DNA of 64,000 nucleotides from Verrucomicrobiota bacterium (GTDB lineage Bacteria; Verrucomicrobiota; Verrucomicrobiia; Opitutales; Opitutaceae). The position numbers were made by a program, and so were the translations under genes. How positions within the stretch are numbered: the first letter of the stretch is position 1; every line of letters starts with the position of its first letter. The DNA is taken from the NCBI GenBank assembly GCA_023391285.1, contig JAEWBF010000048.1:5672-69671 (forward strand), read 5' to 3'. A model generated the notes under the pieces. That model saw only the letters and a program-made list of their open reading frames with translations. It searched no databases and had not been told where the DNA came from. Below, piece after piece: positions 60,096-64,000 of the stretch.

Positions 60096-60848
60096 TTACC
60101 GAGCCAGGAGCTGCTGGGTGAGGAAGGCGGTTTGGAGGGCGGCGATTTCCTTGAGGCCCTTGGTCGAAAGGGCGATGAGGGACTGGAGCTGGTCGCCGCT
60201 GAAGGTGGCTTCTTCGCCGGAGCTCTGGACTTCGACGAACTGGCCGCGGCCGGTCATGACGATGTTACCGTCGACTTCGGCATCCTTGTCCTCGGCGTAG
60301 TTGAGATCCAGATACGCCTGACCCTGGAAGATGCCGGCGCTGACGGCGGCGACGGAATCGGTGAGCGGGTTTTCCGCGATCTTTTTGGCGTCGAGAAGTT
60401 TTTGGATGGCGAGTCGGGCGGCGAGCCAGGCGCCGGTGATCGAGGCGGTGCGCGTGCCGCCGTCGGCTTGCAGGACATCGCAATCGATCCAGAGCGTGTT
60501 GGGTCCGAGTTTCTGCAGATCGATGACGGCGCGGAGCGCGCGGCCGATGAGGCGCTGGATCTCGACGGTGCGGCCGTCGATTTTGCCGCGGGAGATGTCG
60601 CGTTGTTTGCGGTCGTGCGTCGAGTAGGGGAGAAGTGAATACTCGGCGGTGAGCCAGCCGCCGGGAACGCGCTGTTGTTTCATCCATGTCGGGACATTGG
60701 CCTCGATGGTGGCGGCGCAGATGACGCGGGTGGCGCCGAAGGAGACGAGGACGGAGCCGGTGGCGTGCGGCGCGATGTTGGCTTCGAAGGTGATGGGGCG
60801 CAGTTGATCGGCGGTGCGGCCATCGATGCGCGTGGGAGCGGAACTCAT
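60096..60848 (-). CDS. rph: Ribonuclease PH
   Basis: RNase PH trims tRNA 3' ends with phosphate. The ATG at 60848 (MSSAPTRIDGRTADQLRPIT) gives 250 residues; longer frames enter the gap. Key features are SVLVSFGATRVICAATIE, AEYSLLPYSTHDRKQRD, the TVEIQRLIGRALRAVIDL segment and VLQADGGTRTASITGA with the phosphate-site residues. It precedes hprK on the chromosome only by position; no functional link is known. Confidence 0.95.
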   Translation of the reverse strand: MSSAPTRIDGRTADQLRPITFEANIAPHATGSVLVSFGATRVICAATIEANVPTWMKQQRVPGGWLTAEYSLLPYSTHDRKQRDISRGKIDGRTVEIQRLIGRALRAVIDLQKLGPNTLWIDCDVLQADGGTRTASITGAWLAARLAIQKLLDAKKIAENPLTDSVAAVSAGIFQGQAYLDLNYAEDKDAEVDGNIVMTGRGQFVEVQSSGEEATFSGDQLQSLIALSTKGLKEIAALQTAFLTQQLLAR

Positions 60849-60890
60849 GGGGAGAGCGCAGCGAGCGCGGTGGGAGGTGGCAAGAAGGGA

Positions 60891-60922
60891 AGATCCAAGC
60901 TCCAAGGACCAAGCTCCAGAGA
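60891..60922. repeat. Orphan half of the AAGCTCCAAGGACCAAG family
   Basis: AGATCCAAGCTCCAAGGACC and AAGCTCCAGAGAA words match the arms of the palindrome at 13488-13605, but no mirror arm follows. It lies in the gap upstream of rph and looks like a truncated element. Confidence 0.7.
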
Positions 60923-61036
60923 ATGATCAACGGAGCAAAAACCAATGCACCGGGAACGGCGGGGATGATTTTGCGGAGGGAGACGAAACGCTTACCCCGA
61001 CGAGTCGGGGGCAGGCAGCGTTCCGCTACGCGGGAC

Positions 61037-62038
61037 TCAGTTTTCTTTGCGACGGGCGCGGTCGAGGGGGACGACTTTGGTGGAGGTGAAGTCGTTGCCC
61101 TGGGTCATGAAGGCGATGAGGCGGTCGTTGAAATCCTTGGCGGGATCGTGGCCCATTTTCTTGAGGGCTTGCGTGAGCGCGGCGACTTCGACGAGGCGGG
61201 CCATGTCGCGGCCGGGGCGGACGTAGAGTTCGATGTGCGGGACGCGCTGATTGAGGATCTCGTAGAAGTTTTCTTCGAGGCCGGTGCGTTCCTCGACGAC
61301 TTCGGGCGTCCATTCGTGGAGCGAGACGACGAGGTCGATGCGTTTGTCGAGGCGGATGGATTTCACGCCGAACATCTCGGCGATGTTGATGATGCCGATG
61401 CCGCGGCACTCCATGTAGCCGCGGTTGAGGGGGCGGGAGGAGGCGATGAGTTCGCGCTCGTCGAGGAGCTTGATGACGGTGAGGTCGTCGGCGACGAGGG
61501 AGTGTCCGCGCTCGATGAGCGCGAGGGCGCATTCGCTTTTGCCGACGCCGGAGGAGCCGCGGAGCATGACGCCGATGCCGCGGACATCGAGGGTGGTGGC
61601 GTGCTCGGTGGCGCCGGGGGCGAACTCGTTGTCGATGCAGAGCGTGGCGAGGTTCACGAAATTCATCGTGATCATCGGCGTGCGGATGATGGGGAGCTTC
61701 ATCTCGCTCGCGACCTGGAGCATCGAAGGGGTGGGATGAAAATTGCGCGTGAGCACGAGGCAGGGGATGTGCTGCTTCACCATGCCGCGGAAGATCTCGA
61801 CCTGCTTTTCGGGCGGGACGGTCTTGAGGAACGTCATCTCGGCCGCACCCAGAACTTGGATACGCTTGTTCGCGAAATATTTGAAGAAGCCGGTGAGCGC
61901 GAGGGAAGGGCGATTGATGCTGCCCTCGCGGATGAGGCGGTGGAGGCCGGCTTTGCCGGTGGCGAGCTCCATCCTCAGCTTGGTGCGATAAGTCTCGAAG
62001 AAGTGGGCGACGGTGATGCCGTGGATGGCTTTTTGCAT
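61037..62038 (-). CDS. hprK: HPr kinase/phosphorylase
   Basis: HprK phosphorylates a seryl residue of HPr-type carriers. The 333-residue protein has an N-terminal domain (about 1-135) and a kinase domain with P-loop GSSGVGKSE (about 160-168). It also has the signature LNRGYMECRGIGIINIAEMF and the HprK/P C-terminal motif RPGRDMARLVEVAAL. No PTS genes are in the window. It lies next to LPS-export genes, as in several Gram-negative bacteria where hprK, lpt and PTS-Ntr genes cluster. A regulatory PTS role is inferred from that pattern. Confidence 0.93.
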   Translation of the reverse strand: MQKAIHGITVAHFFETYRTKLRMELATGKAGLHRLIREGSINRPSLALTGFFKYFANKRIQVLGAAEMTFLKTVPPEKQVEIFRGMVKQHIPCLVLTRNFHPTPSMLQVASEMKLPIIRTPMITMNFVNLATLCIDNEFAPGATEHATTLDVRGIGVMLRGSSGVGKSECALALIERGHSLVADDLTVIKLLDERELIASSRPLNRGYMECRGIGIINIAEMFGVKSIRLDKRIDLVVSLHEWTPEVVEERTGLEENFYEILNQRVPHIELYVRPGRDMARLVEVAALTQALKKMGHDPAKDFNDRLIAFMTQGNDFTSTKVVPLDRARRKEN

Positions 62039-62050
62039 GGGGTTTTGTCG

Positions 62051-62115
62051 CCCGCGAACTACGCGAAAAGGCGCGAAAGGAAAAAGATATTCGTGAGTTT
62101 CGCGTGTTTCGCGGG
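62051..62115. repeat. Word-type palindrome between lptB and hprK
   Basis: CCCGCGAACTACGCGAAAAG (from 62051) mirrors TTCGTGAGTTTCGCG and TGTTTCGCGGG (62090-62115). It is closely related to the purF-purM element. Confidence 0.8.
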
Positions 62116-62117
62116 AG

Positions 62118-62864
62118 TCACAGATTGAAATCTTCGCCGAGGTAGAATTTGCGGGCTTGTTCGTCGTTGATGAGGAATTCGCCGGTGCCCTCGGCGAGGA
62201 CCTGGCCCTTGTGGATGAGGTAGGCGCGGTCGACGACGCGGAGGGTTTCGCGGACGTTGTGGTCGGTGATGACGATGCCGATGCCGCGGGCTTTCAGTTG
62301 GAGGATGATCTTCTGGACGTCGGAGACGGAGATGGGATCGATCGCCGCGAAGGGCTCGTCCATGAGGAGGAACTTCGGGCGGGTGACGAGGGCGCGGGCG
62401 ATTTCGAGGCGACGGCGCTCGCCGCCGGAGAGGGTGTAGGCGCGTTGTTGGGCGAGCGATTGGAGGTTGAGCTCGGCGAGGTGGGCGTCGACGCGGGCGT
62501 CGCGTTCGCGGCGGGGGACGCCGATGGATTCGACGATGGCGAGGATGTTTTCCTCGACGGTGAGTTTGCGGAAAACGGAGGCTTCTTGCGGGAGATAACC
62601 GATGCCGTGGCGGGCGCGCTGGTGCATGCGCATGCGCGTGAGATCATGGCCGTCGAGGCAGACGCGTCCGGTGGTGGCGGCGACGAGACCCACGATCATG
62701 TAGAAGGTGGTCGTTTTGCCGGCGCCGTTGGGGCCGAGGAGGCCGACGACCTCGCCACCGCAGAAACGGACGTTGACGCCGTCGACGACGCGGCGTTCGC
62801 CGTAGACCTTGACGAGCGATTCGGTGCGGATTTCGGGAACGGAGGTGGCGGCGGGCGCGGTCAT
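62118..62864 (-). CDS. lptB: LPS export ABC transporter ATPase LptB
   Basis: LptB powers LPS extraction from the inner membrane with LptF/G. The 248-residue ATPase has Walker A GPNGAGKTT (about 39-47), HQRARHGIGYLPQEASVFR (a typical LptB Q-loop stretch), signature LSGGERRRLEIARAL and Walker B FLLMDEPFAAIDPISV. The lptA and lptC genes lie upstream on the same strand. Confidence 0.96.
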   Translation of the reverse strand: MTAPAATSVPEIRTESLVKVYGERRVVDGVNVRFCGGEVVGLLGPNGAGKTTTFYMIVGLVAATTGRVCLDGHDLTRMRMHQRARHGIGYLPQEASVFRKLTVEENILAIVESIGVPRRERDARVDAHLAELNLQSLAQQRAYTLSGGERRRLEIARALVTRPKFLLMDEPFAAIDPISVSDVQKIILQLKARGIGIVITDHNVRETLRVVDRAYLIHKGQVLAEGTGEFLINDEQARKFYLGEDFNL

Positions 62865-62913
62865 CGGCGGAGAGAAATGCGCGGTGAGGGCACGAGGTGG
62901 AGGAGAGAGCGGA

Positions 62914-62950
62914 CGGGGGGCGGGGGGCGGGGGGGGGGCGCGGGGGCCGC
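62914..62950. other. G-rich tract, possible quadruplex or sequence artefact
   Basis: Runs of six, six and ten G, then five G and a C-rich return, lie between lptA and lptB. Such a tract can form a G-quadruplex on the plus strand, or reflect assembly error. Confidence 0.4.
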
Positions 62951-62967
62951 CCCCCCCCTACCGGCGC

Positions 62968-62998
62968 TGCCGCGCCATGGAGGAATCGTGGCGCGGCA
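62968..62998. terminator. 10 bp perfect inverted repeat between lptA and lptB
   Basis: TGCCGCGCCA (62968-62977) pairs with TGGCGCGGCA (62989-62998) around an 11 nt loop, immediately after the lptA stop. It may reduce read-through or stabilise the lptCA mRNA. Confidence 0.5.
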
Positions 62999-63000
62999 GA

Positions 63001-63525
63001 TCACTTCGAGGAGTCGGTGGCGTTGCGGTCGAAGCCGAGGTCTTTGATGGGTGGGCCGGTGAGGCGGGGTTTTTCGACTTCGACGCGTTCCTGGCCGCGG
63101 AGCATGGTGATTTTCTCGCCGGCGCTGACGAAGTCGGTGGCGCGGTCGATGACGACGGGGTTCTCGGTGAGGACGACTTTCTCCTCGCGAGGGAGAACTT
63201 CGGCGCGGCCGCAGGTGGCGGTGCGGGTGCCCTGCGTGATGGACACGTTGCCGGTGGCGAGGAGGTAGCGGAATTTTTCGAGGGTGGGGATCGACTGGTT
63301 GCGTTCGTCGTCGATGCGGGAGGCGATGAGCTCGAGGCGATCGGCTTCGATGCGGAGATTGGTGCCGGTCACGACGACCTTGCCGGTGCAGATGGCCTTG
63401 GTTTCGTCGCCTTCGGACCACATGTCCATGTGTTCGCAGGAAAGCGTGGTGGGCTGCGGCGCGGCGGCGCGGAGGGTGGCGCAGGCGAGGAGCGCGAGCA
63501 GGCTAAAGAGGAAGCGGCGGGTCAT
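63001..63525 (-). CDS. lptA: LPS transport periplasmic bridge protein LptA (OstA-like)
   Basis: The ATG at 63525 (MTRRFLFSLLALLACATLRA) gives 174 residues with a signal peptide. The mature part has the OstA/LptA fold pattern: ADRLELIASRID, SITQGTRTATCGRAEVLP and VLTENPVVIDRATDFVSAG. It overlaps the lptC-like gene upstream by 4 nt, so translation is coupled. It should form the periplasmic bridge for LPS. Confidence 0.85.
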   Translation of the reverse strand: MTRRFLFSLLALLACATLRAAAPQPTTLSCEHMDMWSEGDETKAICTGKVVVTGTNLRIEADRLELIASRIDDERNQSIPTLEKFRYLLATGNVSITQGTRTATCGRAEVLPREEKVVLTENPVVIDRATDFVSAGEKITMLRGQERVEVEKPRLTGPPIKDLGFDRNATDSSK

Positions 63526-63914
63526 TGCAGAAGGTCGGTGAGCTCGGCTTGGAAGGTGATGCGGACGTCGCCGTTGAGCGAAATTTTTTTCTGACGGTGA
63601 TCGTAGGTCCATTCGCGACCGGAGGCTTCGACCTCGTCGCGGATGAAGCGGACGTGCTGGGTGCCGAAAGCGCGTTGGTCGTCGGGAAGAAACGTGGCGG
63701 CGGGACTGAGGATGATCGTGTCGACGGTCGCGGAGACGTCGCCGGTGAAGAGGGTGAGAGTGAGGTCGGCGACTTGGAAGCGATCGTTCGAGAGCGCGCG
63801 AGCTTCGGTGCCGCGGGCGGTCATGGAGCGGTGACCTTCTTTGGTGAAGAGAGGGAGGATCCAGTCTTTGGCGGGGGCGGTGACGGCGGCGGCGAAGGCG
63901 AGGGTGGGGGGCAA
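63522..63914 (-). CDS. lptC: LptC/OstA-like periplasmic protein, start uncertain
   Basis: About 130 residues are visible from a TTG at 63914. The protein reads as an OstA/LptC-like sheet protein (ALSNDRFQVADLTLTLFTGD, FLPDDQRAFGTQHVRFIRDE). The hydrophobic segment before it (SAFFLLAFLLPPTLAFA) continues the frame upstream of 63914 and looks like the true signal or membrane segment. No ATG, GTG or TTG precedes it before the 19-G run, so the 5' end is probably damaged or lost. Position before lptA supports LptC. Confidence 0.55.
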   Translation of the reverse strand: MPPTLAFAAAVTAPAKDWILPLFTKEGHRSMTARGTEARALSNDRFQVADLTLTLFTGDVSATVDTIILSPAATFLPDDQRAFGTQHVRFIRDEVEASGREWTYDHRQKKISLNGDVRITFQAELTDLLQ

Positions 63915-63952
63915 AAGGAAGGCGAGGAGGAAGAATGCGGATGGGGCGGGGC

Positions 63953-63971
63953 GGGGGGGGGGGGGGGGGGG
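63953..63971. other. 19-base G homopolymer near window end
   Basis: A run of 19 G is followed by a low-complexity G/C end. It probably reflects a contig end or base-calling artefact and interrupts the start of the lptC-like gene. Confidence 0.6.
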
Positions 63972-64000
63972 CGGGCCGCGCGCCCGCCCCGCCCGCCGGG

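Noticed and set aside
1..64000. CRISPR array, insertion sequence or prophage
   Set aside because: No regularly spaced direct repeats, transposase or phage structural genes are seen; the CII-like and integrase-arm-like proteins stand alone.

Overview
The window is a 64 kb piece of a high-GC, gene-dense bacterial chromosome. Several things suggest a member of Verrucomicrobiota, most likely an Opitutaceae-like organism: a long Bacteroidetes-type PurF, very long secreted CotH/lamin-tail proteins ending in tandem repeats, a DUF3500 protein, HprK without a PTS operon, and intergenic palindromes made of short repeated words. The assignment is inferred from gene content and style; no rRNA gene is present. 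I see no tRNA, rRNA, CRISPR array, transposase or prophage.

Layout. 1-3.6 kb: purine synthesis, with purL (5' end only) divergent from purF-purM. 3.7-11.5 kb: a methyltransferase, then two tandem paralogous giant secreted CotH proteins. 11.7-15.1 kb: a DEAD-box helicase, an HNH endonuclease and a double-ACT regulator preceded by an attenuator-like leader. 15.2-21.7 kb: three signalling proteins (GAF histidine kinase, NarL-type regulator, propeller-type hybrid kinase). 21.8-25.1 kb: a small secreted-type peptide, a YcaO enzyme and a secreted M3 peptidase. 25.1-29.9 kb: an aldehyde dehydrogenase, the GDP-L-fucose genes gmd-fcl, and tatC. 29.9-35.4 kb: a membrane pseudokinase, prfB with its programmed +1 frameshift, and an ATP-grasp-like protein of unknown role. 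35.5-37.2 kb: an orphan integrase-arm-like protein behind a riboswitch-like structured RNA, and a DUF3500 protein. 37.2-43.0 kb: a red-light module on the minus strand (heme oxygenase, bacteriophytochrome kinase, response regulator, hybrid kinase whose last receiver is out of frame). 43.1-45.3 kb: sucC-sucD. 45.4-59.7 kb: a nitrogen block with an outer-membrane porin, the urea ABC transporter urtABCDE and urease ureABC-EFG-D. 59.7-64 kb: a small HupE/UreJ-like protein, rph, hprK and the LPS-export genes lptB-lptA-lptC, ending at a 19-G homopolymer.

The genes work together in three clear units. Urea should cross the outer membrane (porin) and inner membrane (UrtABCDE), then be split to ammonia and CO2 by UreABC, matured with nickel by UreDEFG. 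Sigma-54-like sites before the porin and urtA point to nitrogen control. BphO makes biliverdin for BphP, which is translationally coupled to a response regulator and followed by a multi-domain hybrid kinase. LptC, LptA and LptB are parts of the LPS export machine.

The most unusual non-coding feature is a set of 65-130 bp imperfect palindromes at gene junctions. Seven junctions of the urt-ure operon, each 84-109 bp long, carry one. They are built from different word families (CACAGAG-, CACGGATGGA-, CACGAAA-, GCGCAGAA-type), and the same families recur at purF-purM, gmd-fcl, sucC-sucD, prfB and lptB-hprK. Other notable items are two switch-like RNAs (14.4 and 35.9 kb), repeat-supplied stop codons, and a repeat read as coding sequence at the start of ureF.
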